Below, piece by piece: positions 53,901-64,000 of a stretch of 64,000 nucleotides of DNA. Made by a program: the position numbers and the translations under genes. The notes beneath the pieces are model-generated. The model did no database searches. It was not told the DNA's origin and saw nothing but the letters and a program-made list of their open reading frames with translations. The stretch covers positions 13,149,001 to 13,213,000 of the forward strand of contig NC_134025.1 in assembly GCF_964204645.1 (NCBI RefSeq), in the 5' to 3' direction. The DNA is from Tubulanus polymorphus (Eukaryota > Nemertea > Palaeonemertea > Tubulaniformes > Tubulanidae). How positions within the stretch are numbered: the stretch's first letter is position 1; each line of letters starts with the position of its first letter.

Positions 53901-56396
53901 GACAATGGTCAAATCAATTTTTGAGAGACTTGTGATCGTGGGCGTAATCTCTTAGGTATCAGCCATGTTTTAACTTAATATTGAGATTGTTTGATTGACT
54001 TGACAATAAAATGTTCTCATACATCGTATTCTCATACACATCCGTATTACGGCACTTGCACGTAGTATCCATTCACAGGTAAATCACTTACATATGGCCA
54101 TTTACACTAGAGTCATTAAGCTAAGACACAAGTCACATGGAAAATCGAGTTCATACGTATTCCTTAAAAAACTAATACACAGGTATCGAACCAGGGTTAA
54201 CGCTAGAAGTAGTGCAAGAAAATTTACTAAAATTTGTAAAATCAAGGGTATTTCCTGTATGAAAATGCAAATGGTGCAGGTGTGAAGCCACTAGTAGATC
54301 TGCCCCAGAAAAGTTTGAAATTTTATAATCATTTCATGACAGTGCAATTGAGAGGCTTTTAGAGATTAACAGGTGATGAAATTTGCCCTCAAAATTTATG
54401 GTCAGCGAAATTTCGAACAGCAATTGAAATTCTAAACCGTATGGGGCAATACGGCTAATATGGCCTAGACGTTCATGCTAAAGGCTGTCGGCCTAAAGCA
54501 TTATTTTCGGGGGTGTCGACTAAGGATGTCCATCATGGAAACTTTGTTTCTGGGTTGAACGAATTGAATAAACTTCTCTCCCATAATTAGACAATGACAA
54601 TGACAATGACTAAATCGAGTATTTAACAAAATAGAGTGAGTTGCAGTGAGTTTTTCAGTTGTTGATATTTACATATTTCTCAGAATTTTCTCTTTACTGT
54701 AACAGATAATGGAACATGGACTCAACTGTGGCTTGTTACTGATTATCATGAGAATGGTTCATTGTTTGACTATCTGAACAGAACTGTAATTGATGTGCAA
54801 TCAATGGTAAAGTTCTCCTTATCAACTGCCAGTGGCCTAGCACACTTACATATGGAAATAGTCGGCACTCAAGGTTAGTGGAGACCTCAGACATAAGTAT
54901 ATTTGTAAGCTTTGTTGAATAAACAAGTACATGTATCTAACTGTGGTACCGTAACCTAATTTTCAGGTAAACCAGCTATTGCACATCGAGATTTGAAAAC
55001 GAAGAATATTCTTGTAAAAAATAATGGTACATGTTGTCTGGCTGACTTAGGTAATGATAGCAAATCAATAAACTTCAGCAGATTTCTTGCAGTGACTTTT
55101 TTTGTGTATTTTGGTAAGATTGATTTTGTTCTTATAATTCAGGCTTGGCTGTAAGACACGACTCTGCAAAGGACATCGTTGATATTGCCCCTAACAACAG
55201 AGTTGGCACAAAACGATATATGGCACCTGAAGTTTTGGATGATACGATTAACATGAATCACTTTGAATCGTTCAAAAGAGCTGATGTGTATGCTCTTGGT
55301 TTGGTGTTGTGGGAGATTGGCAGACGATGTTCAGTTGGAGGTAAATCCTTTGTTTAATCTCTCGGTCATAGTCTCAATTGATTGAAATATGTTGGAATAT
55401 TTATTAGCGATGCTGCCTAAGAAAATGCTTGAAAATGTTCCTTGTTGATGGTAAATTAACTCCTTCTATACTTCACCTCAGTAATAATAATGTCATAGAG
55501 GGATTTAACTTACTGAAACGTCTGTATTGCAAAATTGTGTTAATTAACTTGGCCATATCCTCTAAATTGAAGATAAATGTTCTTTAAATGCCCCACACAT
55601 GTTGAAAGACTTCGTTATTTTAATTTTACAGGAATATACGAATCATATCAATTGCCATTCTATGATATTGTACCCTGTGACCCGAGTATGGAAGAAATGA
55701 GAAAAGTAGTTTGCGTTGACAAATACAGACCAGCAATACCTAACCGATGGCATGGACATGATGTAAGTTTGACGTAAGATGACGTAGTCAAGTTTCATGA
55801 AAATGAGGCCAACATATTATTCTATTATACGACAATCTGCGCATCAATTTAACAAATGCATGCCTTTCAAAACCTTTTGGTCACCTTATGCTCATGGGAA
55901 ATCCTGGCTTGTGAATCATGGCAACCTGCAGAATATCCATGTCTACTGTGTGACTACAGTATTCTATCCGATGTGTGGTTATTTTTAAAATGTTACATCT
56001 GGAATACATTTGAACATGCTAAAAAACATTTTCATAGTATAAGCATGCATGTCTAGAGAAAGGCAGCAATTCAAAAATGGTACTCTCATTGGTGCAATGA
56101 TAAAATGACAAAAGCGGTATGGTTATCCCGTATTGCAGCTAATGAGTATATGAGAGTGATAATGTTGCAACGGCTTATTCAAGCAACTCCTATCAAATTT
56201 CATTGTGACATTGAGTAGATGTTTCCAATAACTATTCCTAGTTAACTTCACCTCTTTTTGAATCTTTCAGTCACTACGTGTAATGGCAAAACTGATGAAA
56301 GAATGTTGGTATCACAATGCCGCAGCCCGGTTAACAGCTCTGCGCGTGAAAAAGACACTAGCTAGCATGGCCAACCAGGAGGACATTAAGCTGTGA
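44880..56396 (+). CDS. ACVR1B/TGFBR1: TGF-beta/activin type I receptor Ser/Thr kinase, ALK4/5 class (11 coding exons)
   Basis: Exons join to 1527 nt, 508 codons plus TGA (human ACVR1B is 505, TGFBR1 503). Type I receptors pair with type II receptors at the plasma membrane, are activated by phosphorylation of the GS box and phosphorylate receptor SMADs. Domains: signal peptide 1-22; ten-Cys three-finger ectodomain about 31-105 ending in [11 protein letters not shown]; transmembrane helix about 127-150; GS box PSGSGSG at 191-197; kinase from about 210. Kinase motifs: Gly loop GKGRFG 217-222, Lys 237 (VAVKIF), HRDLKTKN with Asp 338, DLG with Asp 356, [13 protein letters not shown]-terminal [11 protein letters not shown]. 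The L45 loop ADNKDNGTW marks the SMAD2/3-activating group (ALK4/5/7), not the BMP group. I cannot tell ALK4 from ALK5; many invertebrates have one ancestral gene. No breaks seen. Confidence 0.95.
45387..45412. repeat. (CTTGAT)n microsatellite
   Basis: Four to five CTTGAT units in receptor intron 1. Confidence 0.9.
45462..46580. mobile_element. MITE-B, long-armed foldback interrupted by MITE-A
   Basis: The left arm (about 45470-45552 continuing at 46056-46107) is the inverse of the right arm (46439-46575): CAGTAAGTAGAGCTGTGCAG, TTTGCACCGA(C/T)TTGAAGG, AAATTGAGCTTTAAATC. The left arm is cut by the MITE-A insertion. Confidence 0.75.
45555..46054. mobile_element. MITE-A, intact 500-bp copy with TA target site
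   Basis: TIRs CTGTCTGTCACAC...GTGTGACAGACAG with TA on both sides. The arms extend well inward (CGTAATTTCGTTAATAATCG; CAGCATACGCTCGCGTAATG). The TA duplication suggests a Tc1/mariner-type non-autonomous element. No ORF. Confidence 0.8.
46739..46779. repeat. 15-bp perfect inverted repeat
   Basis: AACAGGCATTCAGAC and its inverse around an 11-nt loop, in receptor intron 1. Confidence 0.8.
47142..48491. mobile_element. R2 (Helentron-like) copy with 3' end and internal tandem array
   Basis: 5' region AGGCCCTAAGTCTCGGCAGG, then AATCCAGTTATTTCGGAAG. Five units of about 140-157 bp (47740-48420), each with TTGTAGCTCATGACATG and CCACCAGGGGGCGTTGAA. 3' end CCAAGTGGGC, hairpin-forming GGCGTCCCTGGACCCC, then TAGT. 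Confidence 0.65.
48833..48947 (+). CDS. ACVR1B/TGFBR1: Type I receptor exon 2 (ectodomain, first half)
   Basis: Residues 23-61 with [19 protein letters not shown], the first five cysteines of the three-finger ectodomain (compare C.C..C....TC.TDG.C in ALK4/5). Acceptor TTACAG, donor GTAAGT in phase 2. Confidence 0.9.
49196..49430. mobile_element. R2 5' fragment
   Basis: TTTGGGACTTAATCCCCAGT through GAGACAGAATCC to GATCAGAATCAAGATGGTCG, then lost. In receptor intron 2. Confidence 0.5.
49961..51036. mobile_element. R3, complete Helentron-like element with six-unit minisatellite
   Basis: 5' AGCTCCGCTGT; near the 3' end its inverse ACAGCGGAGCT (51004-51014), hairpin AAGCC-GACA-GGCTT (51019-51032), then CTTGT. 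Inside: a (GTCC)n tract at 50019-50042 and six tandem units of 140-148 bp (50100-50930), each with GTGCCTACAAAAGTA and TTATGCAAATTAGGGC. No ORF. This is the build of non-autonomous Helentron/Helitron2 or bivalve 'pearl' repeats. Confidence 0.75.
51354..51514 (+). CDS. ACVR1B/TGFBR1: Type I receptor exon 3 (ectodomain, second half)
   Basis: Residues 61-115. Contains the terminal CC....CN box as [11 protein letters not shown], then a Pro-rich stalk. Acceptor TGAAG, donor GTTAGT in phase 1. Confidence 0.9.
51515..53094. other. Receptor intron 3, nothing firm
   Basis: 51930-51970 has a GCGCAACGTTTCGGCTAAAG segment and 52485-52530 a C-rich patch. Both feel like repeat fragments but I cannot assign them. 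Confidence 0.35.
53095..53239 (+). CDS. ACVR1B/TGFBR1: Type I receptor exon 4 (transmembrane)
   Basis: Residues 115-163: short juxtamembrane stalk, one hydrophobic helix ([19 protein letters not shown], about 128-146), then a basic stop-transfer [14 protein letters not shown]. Acceptor TTCTAG, donor GTAGGC in phase 2. Confidence 0.92.
53427..53527 (+). CDS. ACVR1B/TGFBR1: Type I receptor exon 5 (juxtamembrane and GS box)
   Basis: Residues 163-197, ending in the GS box PSGSGSG. The Thr pair that precedes SGSGSG in human TGFBR1 is replaced by Asp-Pro, so the Ser residues would be the main phosphoacceptors (inference). Confidence 0.93.
53614..53844 (+). CDS. ACVR1B/TGFBR1: Type I receptor exon 6 (kinase N-lobe)
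   Basis: Residues 197-274: [13 protein letters not shown], Gly loop GKGRFG, VAVKIF lysine, [20 protein letters not shown], then GFIAADNK, where the intron cuts the L45 loop. Confidence 0.98.
53845..54705. other. Receptor intron 6, nothing recognised
   Basis: Non-coding apart from a short ACAATG microsatellite near 54590. It interrupts the L45-loop codons. Confidence 0.4.
54706..54873 (+). CDS. ACVR1B/TGFBR1: Type I receptor exon 7 (kinase)
   Basis: Residues 274-330: [42 protein letters not shown]. Phase 1 at both ends. Confidence 0.98.
54967..55050 (+). CDS. ACVR1B/TGFBR1: Type I receptor exon 8 (catalytic loop)
   Basis: Residues 330-358: [20 protein letters not shown] with the catalytic Asp, then GTCCLADLG. 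Confidence 0.98.
55143..55340 (+). CDS. ACVR1B/TGFBR1: Type I receptor exon 9 (activation segment)
   Basis: Residues 358-424: [59 protein letters not shown]. The RHDSA and IAPN stretch is typical of ALK4/5/7. Confidence 0.98.
55632..55762 (+). CDS. ACVR1B/TGFBR1: Type I receptor exon 10 (kinase C-lobe)
   Basis: Residues 424-467: [35 protein letters not shown]. Ends phase 0 at GTAAGT. Confidence 0.97.
56271..56396 (+). CDS. ACVR1B/TGFBR1: Type I receptor exon 11 (C-terminus, stop)
   Basis: Residues 468-508: [30 protein letters not shown], ending in QEDIKL and TGA at 56394, close to the VQEDVKI end of human ACVR1B. Confidence 0.97.
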   Translation, partial: SLRVMAKLMKECWYHNAAARLTALRVKKTLASMANQEDIKL

Positions 56397-56945
56397 GCCA
56401 TTTTAGTGATGACCAGTTACTTTATGAAATGTATTCACTCGACGGCGAATGTGACTATATTTAGTTGTTAGTGTACATATTGTGTGATTGTGAGTGGTGC
56501 TCAACGAGGTGTCGTGTAAATTAGAGATATTCAAACCGCGCGTCATGTCTCGTGAGAATTTCAGTCCTGCCTGGGTTGCCAGTGATCCAAGAGACCTGTG
56601 TGTGATAGAATGATACAAATTCCTTGGTGACAGCTGGTTTAGTTTCTGTGGAAACTCAGGCTGTGAACTGATTAGCTGTGGCGAATAATACTAAAGCAGT
56701 GTTGTCCGGAGTTGATTTTTATTGATGGATGATATTTGCGTAAAGAATTTTTCGTCATTGGGATTTGATACATTTATACTGAATGATCATAGAGACATTG
56801 CCAGATGGCTTGCTCGTAGTAGGTTTCTGACATAACAAATTTATCTTGAATCAGTCATCAATGAGTGATATATTCTTGTACGAATTAACAGCCTGTAGTG
56901 GCACCCCTGGGAACATATTTGATGACTACAGTGAAAGGCTTGTGC
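56397..56945 (+). other. Receptor 3' UTR (start)
   Basis: Sequence after the TGA without ORFs of protein character. Extent of the UTR unknown. Confidence 0.5.
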
Positions 56946-57358
56946 TTCTAGCCCCGAAGGGCTATTGGGTTCACTTTTTATCCATCGTCTATCTAGATGG
57001 AGTCAAATTCTTTTGAGAAGCTGATAATATTCTATGATTAATTTTGAAAGATATCATGGGAAATTTTGGAAATGCAGCTTTGGTTTGTATACACATCCAT
57101 ATAGAGGACCCATCCTCACAAGAAGAATTGTGTCAATCAGATTCAAGATGTCTATTGTCATTATTTACCTGAATCCTAGAGCCTGTAGCTGCTTTGTGGT
57201 TTACTATATCACATGGAAATTTCAGAAGGGAACTTGAACATGCTCTTTAACATTGGTTTCTTTATATGTTCACCAGGGTGCTTTATATGTTGAAATTGTC
57301 TGATTTTCAAGCAGTTTACAAGTTTCCAAGTGGGCATGGTCTCCTCGGACCTCTAGTT
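56946..57358. mobile_element. R2-like short copy
   Basis: Start CTAGCCCCGAAGGGCTATTG, GTTCACTTTTTATCCATC. End CCAAGTGGGCATGGTCTCC, TCGGACCTCTAGTTTT. Only about 410 bp, without the tandem array. Confidence 0.6.
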
Positions 57359-58689
57359 TTCTAAGTCAGTGACTGATTACGTTCATGTCTATCTGGATTT
57401 CTTATCAAGAAGAGTTTTAATTAACAGCCTTAGAAATACATGGCCGCTGAGATGTCATTATTTCAGAATCGTAGTAAATCAGGTTTTCATTTCCTTATCA
57501 AATAGGCATTATGTAAATAAATGTAATGTCTGAGATTAATATCTGGAATCTCAGGTTGACAGTGTTTCGAATGATTGCCGGCATCCTCTTAAACCAACTG
57601 TGTCAGGGTCAAATTCCCTTTCACTTCAAGTACATGTACTTCTGATGATGCAGATGCAATATAAGGAAAGAAAGCACATAAGTCATGCTATGGCAGAAGA
57701 TGCATATATGAAGTGCCCAAACATGATTTGATTCAGACAGGTCCAGGTAAAAGATTGAATGACTACTATTTTGCTAGGTTATCTGCATCGTTGAAATCAT
57801 TATGACATTTAGGCCGGATTTTTTCATAGTCATACATGGTTTATCTCGTACCGGTATGTACAGTTCTTTATATGATAACTAATAATTGTATTGTAATCAA
57901 TATGCTGCTGAGTTAAAGAGGTTTTCTCGTAATGCTAACTTATTTTTGTGTAGGTAAATACGGCAACTGTAATATGATTTATCTGTGGTGTCTATTACTT
58001 ATTTCAAGTGTTTACCTCGCTAATGAAGCGAAAGTTTATTGTTGCCTAATTCAAAGAGGTATTCTCGATCATGTTTGATTTTAGATAATTGTTGATTTCC
58101 AAGCAGCCCCATAAGCATTTTGCACATTTTACTGAATTCGGGAATAATGTTAAGTTGATTGAAATGCACTTTTGACAGGAAATGTTGTATAAAGCTCAGC
58201 TTTCAGTAAATTTAAAAGTTTTCTTTATTGTATGTAACTTGTAAGTCAAGTAGATTGAAGTGCCAATTTTGTGTGTAATTTGTTGTTGTTTTTTTTGTTT
58301 TGTTTTGTATAAATATGTATAATATGTATTTATCCATCAACTTACTCATTGTAGGTCTTTCCATCCTGTCCTTCTAACTTGTAGTCCTTCATAGAATGAA
58401 ACAAAATTTTCTAAGCATGTGAGAGAAAGGCTGGCTTCTAGAAGTTCCCTGGCAAATTATGTATACCTGGTAACTAAAAATCTCCTATACCGGTACCTGG
58501 TATAAATACAGTGAAACTTACCAAAACATTGGATGCATTTAAATCCGATCATTTTTTAATAGTATTTTGATAAAGAACTATTTTTAACACGAGTACAGAA
58601 TTTTCATTTTCATTTCAGGAAAAATTAAGTTTTTTTTAAGGCACATTACTGAAGAGAGGCTTATTCTGCAAAATAATCATTTGTTTATC
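57359..58689. other. Non-coding flank, nothing recognised
   Basis: AT-rich DNA, possibly receptor 3' UTR, with no identifiable repeat or gene. Confidence 0.35.
57516..57521 (+). promoter_or_regulatory. Candidate polyadenylation signal for the receptor
   Basis: AATAAA about 1.1 kb after the receptor stop. Several others follow (for example near 60050 and 60905), so the real 3' end is open. Confidence 0.2.
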
Positions 58690-59576
58690 CTTGGGCTTAG
58701 GCTGTGTGAATTCACTTTTTGTCCATCATTGGGGCAAACATTCATTATTAATAGAAAAAATTTAGCTGACTTGGGGCTAAGCAGAATCAAGATGGCTGAC
58801 TGGCAGCTATTTTTGCCAGGCAAAATCAGGACTTTTTACTTAGCTTTCATGATGTTTCAATTGTTTCGAAGTTTGGTATGTATGTAATGTGGTTAGATAT
58901 AAAATCCTATGATGATTACAAATTATGCGGAAAAACAGTAGAAACAAAGTGTAGTGAGCTATTACACGATCTCATAAAATCATCACTTCTTGTATATTTT
59001 TTTACTTTTCAAGGGAAATTTTGAAGACTGATCACTTGTTTTGAAGTTTGGCATATATGTATCCCCCCTGGCCCTAGGGCCCATCATTATAAGAAAATGG
59101 GTCAATTGGAAACAAAATGGCCATTCTGGAGATCTGTCTAGAAATTATTGGCTTTTGTTGGTCATTCGTGCAGTATCCTGTGTTATGCTAACTAGCCACG
59201 TGTTCTGACTGAATGTCGCAATGACAACGTTTTTTATTTTACCCAATGATATGTTGTTTAGTATGAAAAAGTCAGATTGTGAAGCATTTTACCAAGAGGC
59301 TTGGTATGCCTGGACCAGACCCCTTAGTTTATTCAATCTTGATATCTGCGAGTTCACACATGTTAACCAGTGCATTGAATAAACCTACTACACGTATTTC
59401 CATTTATATTGGTACTTACCGGGTAATAAATATTTTGTTATCACAATTTATTGCAAAATTGGAGCCTATGGCATGTTTTTAAATTTGGTGCGTTTAAGCA
59501 TTGTTTCTGTATATCTAAGTCACCCATCGAATTCACCCATCAAACACAGTAGGTATGATGTCTCCGGACCGCTAGT
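58690..59576. mobile_element. R2 copy, diverged
   Basis: TTCACTTTTTGTCCATCATT, AGAATCAAGATGGCTGACTG, CAATTTATTGCAAAATTGGA and the 3' end GTATGATGTCTCCGGACCGC then TAGTTT. Confidence 0.55.
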
Positions 59577-60978
59577 TTACAATTACCTTCAGTTTTAGTG
59601 AGAATGAATTTGAATAAATTAGCTGTATGTACAAGTTTCTTTACTTCTTACGCAAGTATGGCTACATATGTGATTGCAAATTACGATTTTCTAAAGGGTA
59701 GATTTTGATAGCAAGAAATAACTTCATAGTTCATGGAGCTGCATGTTCAGTTATTTTGTTAGTGCCTTTTTCATGTTTATAAGTGAAATGATATTGTGTC
59801 GCCATCATTTAGTCATTGTTTGTATAATACCGTAATTTCCCTTCACATACGATTGAAAATTGTTTCATACTATACTGACATTTGGCTAAATCGCACATTA
59901 TGGCCATCGTTGTATCAGAATTATCTCTAGATTAAGAACATGTATTGCACAGTTCCTACCATTGGTTTGATAAATATAATATTTTGTCCATAAATCTTGC
60001 CGTTAATCCTTACGATATGAAATTCCTTGAGAGCAAGACACAATCATTGAAATAAATTGATTTGCATACCTTAAAGCTTCACACTCAACATTAATAAAAT
60101 TTTGTTACCGCACAACATGAATTATGTGCGTTATCTGTATAGTTAAATCTCAATACCTCAACTACTATATGTGAAAACATGAAGAAAAATCAGGTAGCTA
60201 AATTTGATATCAAGTATTGAAATAATCAATGTGAAGTGTACTATCTTTTTAGCTTCTTAGATCATGCTAATCATTTAGTAGAAACATACATTGTTTACGC
60301 GAGATCTATAAAGCTTTCCTTAGCAATCCTCTACTGTGAAATTTATCTGACGCAAATTTTGCTTTGGTAGGTTACAGTTTAAAAATTTCAAGAACAAAAA
60401 TCTCAACGTATGATTCTATAGAACTGTACCTATGGAAACTGGTACTGGCCATTTTTGGAATAGGAACAGTTTTCTGAATGAATGTACAATATATCATTGG
60501 AATTTGTATGTGAAAGTGGAAGTGGTCCAGCCTATATTTTGATGACAATGTAGGTGCACCATCAAATCAATTGTAGAAGATTCGCAAGCCTTGACGTTAA
60601 TAATTACTAAGTAAGTATGTGGCATGGAAAAACAATTGGCATCATTGACTCATGGCGATAAAAAAGAACGAAAAAAAACTATTGCATTACCTTGAACCAT
60701 GTGCCAGTTGAACTTAGGCTGGGCACCCATATTTTTTATATTGATCTGTGCTTGGAGGTTTTGCTTTGATATTTGCAACAAGTTTCTATATTACTTGAAA
60801 GTTCTATCATATCAATGCATCCAGGTAAAGTATTCGTGCACTGACTGGATATTTTCCACATATTTCTACATAATTCAAGGTTTATAACTTATCCCTTCAT
60901 TTCACAAATAAATGTGGATGCATATTCATGCAATATGCTCGTACAACTTAGTCTGAACCTCAAAATAAAGTAGAAATT
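59577..60978. other. Non-coding, nothing recognised
   Basis: AT-rich sequence with several AATAAA motifs. No gene or clear repeat. Confidence 0.35.
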
Positions 60979-61170
60979 TTGATTTTCTTATGTGGAATGA
61001 ATGTTGAAAAATTTTCAAATGAAAGGATAACAATCTTTAAGACCTCTATCAAGTCCGCCAAAAGAAATGAATTATGTAAATACCATGACAGCGATCAGTT
61101 AGAACCAGGTGAAGGTTATCACTGTTGCAAAAATTGTTTTAAAAGTGAAAGCCTAAATCTTTTTTTCTAA
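60979..61170 (+). CDS. Unidentified short frame with Cys/His cluster (weak)
   Basis: 63-codon frame ending LCKYHDSDQLEPGEGYHCCK then NCFKSES, a C...H...CC..C cluster that might bind zinc. No further context. Could be a transposon-derived or spliced fragment; chance is quite possible. Confidence 0.15.
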   Translation: MIFLCGMNVEKFSNERITIFKTSIKSAKRNELCKYHDSDQLEPGEGYHCCKNCFKSESLNLFF

Positions 61171-61238
61171 TGTAAATATATTCTTGGTAAAAAATAAAAT
61201 GTAAAGGCAGTCTTTTTGAATTTCTGCCCAATTAAAAT

Positions 61239-62332
61239 ATTTAGCCCACCTGGGGTTAAGCAGGCTATCACATTCTCTTTTTGTCAGTCTGTTGGTCCGT
61301 TTGTCCCTGCATGGAATCCAAATATTTAGGCCAGTCATAGACCGAGCCTATCGCTATACAAATGGAGTAAATTTAAATGCTGTGATTTCTACATAGAAAG
61401 CTTTCTCACTGTGCAACTAAGCATATATTCATGAAAATCATGTGGTTGTTTGCAAATGTATTTGTATTTTCAGAAAGCGCATCAAATCCAATTCAATTTT
61501 ATTCTGCATGAATCAAGAATTTTGCATTACTCTACATAATTCATGCTATGATGCGTAGTCTTGATATTTGGTTTATTCGTGCATAGTCTATCGCGTTTGC
61601 ATTGCAATTGGTACTGGAAATGACCCATTTCGCTTTGTTTAAGCATTGTATAGAATCGAGTGAGATGTTTGCGTGTGAGCATGCTCTCTAATTTGAGCAA
61701 GGGTCAAATTTGGCTCGAAGCCTGATGAGTGCCAATTCATAGGCGGATACAGGGGGTCACACCTGCAGCATGTGCCACCCTTGAATTTTGCTAGTGTCCT
61801 CAAAAATCCTATAAAGTGTATGTTCCAACTGCCAGAAATTCAGAAAAGGCTCCCAATTTTTTGCCATTATATCACAACCTGGCTAAAGAGAGTTACACAA
61901 GCAGTGGCAAATAATTGCTGGTCATTTGTTTTAAAATCACTCTTGACACCTCGAAAATGATCTGTATTTTCAAAATTTTCACTGTTCATGTATATACCAT
62001 TGGGCCAATGATGTTTTGGGACGTGTCTTCTATATTCCGTGCCTTCGGCCTCGTTAACAATACATATGCCCTTTTGAATTAGTGCCCCTGGATCCGGGAG
62101 TGGATCTACCCCTGCAATTTCACCCAGGGCAATTTATCTCCGAATGATCGTGGCTTATATCTATATTGAATTGTGAAGTTGTAATAGGCTCTCGCTTATT
62201 ACATGTTCTTTAATTGCAGTGAGTCTTAAAATCTCGGGTTTCTGTATTTATTCACCAAGGGTTGTTGAATATTGAAATTGCTAGGTTGTCAAACATTTCA
62301 TTAAGTGGGTATGGGTCCCTGGACGCCTAGCT
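61239..62332. mobile_element. Composite R2 copy with R1 and other repeat pieces inside
   Basis: R2 start TTTAGCCCACCTGGGGTTAA at 61241, an R1 fragment (GGCCAGTCATAGACCGAGCC, 61329-61515), a segment shared with 3830-3950 (GAAATGATCCACTTCGCTTT-like, 61613-61700), and an R2 3' end AAGTGGGTATGGGTCCCTGG, ACGCCTAG at about 62330. Confidence 0.5.
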
Positions 62333-63688
62333 TACATATTTACCAGTAACAAATAGATTTCAAAAAATAAACATGCTTCATTGAACGTACAGTCAAGCCT
62401 GCATAAGGCATGGATGTTTATGACATATGTAAAATCCTACGTATGAATTTTGCTTCGTTCTCGTTCGGTTATTTTTATTAAGATGAATATAAGTGACCCT
62501 GTTTTTCTACGTGTTCTGATAATTTGGACCTTAAAATGAGCAACTTGTCCAAGATCTATCTTATTCATATGACTTACGTGTAAATGTTCATAGGCTTGAT
62601 GAAATTGTATAACAGGTTACTAAATTGAAAATACAAAATATGTAAAAATCTCAAATATTCTGATGCGACTTATGCAGGCTTCATTGTATTTGGACCTGGG
62701 TTCACTTAAAATGAGGGTTTTCATTCGCTGAATTCTTTTAAGAGGATTCTTGTACAGTTTGTAAGTACATAGCAATTTGCTAGTTGTTGCGATACTATCT
62801 CCAGGTTTCTAACAAAACTGCAGTTAAGTTAAGATTACTGGGCTTAATGGTACTGGTAGCAAATAATTTCATGGAACCAGCAAAAATACAGTATTTTGTA
62901 ACTTTCCAAAGTGTTATGCGGTTTTCCACCAATTTTATTGACTCGCAACATCACAGTACATGTACATGTATGGTGGCGCATGAAAGTGCTAAATAAGAAA
63001 CCTATTATTGAAAATGTTTTAATTATAAATGCTTTGTCATGTATGCATTTATGCCATATAACAGTCATTTTATAAATAAATTATTTAAAACGCATAACAA
63101 TCATTGTTAATCTTAATGCCTCAATCCATTTTAGGTCAGCCACATGTTATTTGGTTCTTAAACCACACAGAAAATCCCGCTGGCCTTGGGTTCAAATCCT
63201 GCCTTACGAATTCACGTTTGGAAATATATGTCAAATATATGATTGACTCGACTCGTGACTTATATATTATTATAAGAAATGTCTATTTTGGAACAATGGT
63301 GTAGAAAGACTCGGAAGAAAATGCCAGACAGTAATGGTATATGGTGAGAGGACAACGCCAATATTACCGAAGTGAATTACACTTAGAATATCCGTTGATT
63401 TAAAATGATGTCTTGAAGAGCGAGTTTAGGTTTCCTGTACACCACAGGTGTGGCGAAGAAGCCGCCTTACTTGTTGGCAGACCTTATCTTGGTACTGTTT
63501 GGATGGTTACACGTAAAGAAGACTCCCAGTGGCAGATAATCTTTTGCAAATCAGTGCTCTTAGATAATTTTTTCTGATTCTTCACACATTGGAAAAGGAA
63601 AATTAACATACATATTTCTGGTTTTTATAGTTCAGAATATAAAGTAAATGCTACATCACACGTTGGTGTTCTACAAATTCTAGCGCGT
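62333..63688. other. Non-coding, nothing firm
   Basis: 62390-62690 is AT-rich. A GTACATGTACATGTA micro-repeat lies near 62955. No supported gene. Confidence 0.3.
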
Positions 63689-64000
63689 TCATCCTTGTCC
63701 AAAAAACTTTCGGCGGTATTCTAACCCGGTTAACAAATCGTAGCACAAATATATTTGGCTTCGGTTCACGTTCGGATGTACGACGCTTGCAAGGGCTTGT
63801 GGTATGGTAATATATATTTTGTTCTCCGCTGCGAAATATTGAGTTTTTAATCGCAACAATTTGGCTGTGGTAATAACTATATTTTTTTTAAAGTCAAAAA
63901 TATCGTCTTTTTTCATTTCTAGTAATTCAAATCGGAAGCTAGGAGAGAAATATCGCCCTTGCCAAGGTCGAGGTGATCGGGAAGCGCAAAAAGCAGTCAG
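63689..64000 (-). CDS. Open frame running off the right edge (unknown, partial)
   Basis: On the minus strand a frame is open from the window edge to a stop at 63689 (about 103 codons). It includes SPSFRFELLEMKKDDIFDFK and KLLRLKTQYFAAENKIYITI, ending LLTGLEYRRKFFGQG. Length and composition are somewhat protein-like but no family is recognised. It could be a transposon fragment or a gene end. Confidence 0.25.
   Translation of the reverse strand: MTAFCASRSPRPWQGRYFSPSFRFELLEMKKDDIFDFKKNIVITTAKLLRLKTQYFAAENKIYITIPQALASVVHPNVNRSQIYLCYDLLTGLEYRRKFFGQG

Overview
The window is animal (metazoan) genomic DNA: AT-rich, with spliced genes, long introns packed with transposable-element remnants, and no bacterial features. 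Very frequent TAGGCCTA-type words, Helentron-like repeats with internal minisatellites and a BEL/Pao remnant fit a marine invertebrate. A hemichordate-like deuterostome or a mollusc are my best guesses, both low confidence because nothing here fixes the phylum.

Two complete genes on the + strand were assembled exon by exon. CDC27 (APC3, the TPR scaffold of the anaphase-promoting complex) has 18 coding exons from 6858 to 38232. The frame is continuous across all 17 introns and gives 838 codons, including an eight-codon first exon 5 kb upstream of the rest. A TGF-beta/activin type I receptor kinase (ALK4/5 class) has 11 coding exons from 44880 to 56396 and gives 508 codons. It includes a signal-peptide exon, the Cys-rich ectodomain, a transmembrane helix, the GS box and a full kinase with a SMAD2/3-type L45 loop. 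The two genes have unrelated roles (mitotic exit; TGF-beta signalling) and nothing suggests they are co-regulated.

Layout: 1-6650 is accessory DNA. It holds inverted repeats, a very AT-rich island (about 1500-3640) with three small zinc-finger or membrane ORFs resembling a virus-like or mobile element, and C-terminal fragments of two LINE reverse transcriptases in opposite orientation. 6858-38232 is CDC27, with introns full of MITEs, Helentron-like elements, a BEL/Pao remnant and minisatellites. 38233-44800 is intergenic with foldback elements and a palindromic-word array. 44880-56396 is the receptor, with a MITE-in-MITE nest and two large Helentron-like elements in introns 1 and 2. 56397-64000 is a long 3' flank with further repeat copies and no gene I can support firmly, apart from a weak minus-strand ORF running off the right edge.

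The most interesting observation is a set of four or more repeat families (here R1-R4) sharing one architecture. Each has a short word at the 5' end whose inverted copy lies just inside the 3' end, followed by a compact hairpin and a T-rich terminus, often around a 140-155 bp tandem array. This matches non-autonomous Helentron/Helitron2 (HINE, 'pearl'-like) rolling-circle elements. One (R4) sits inside another (R1) at a TT site without target duplication, and the families exchange ends to form chimeras.
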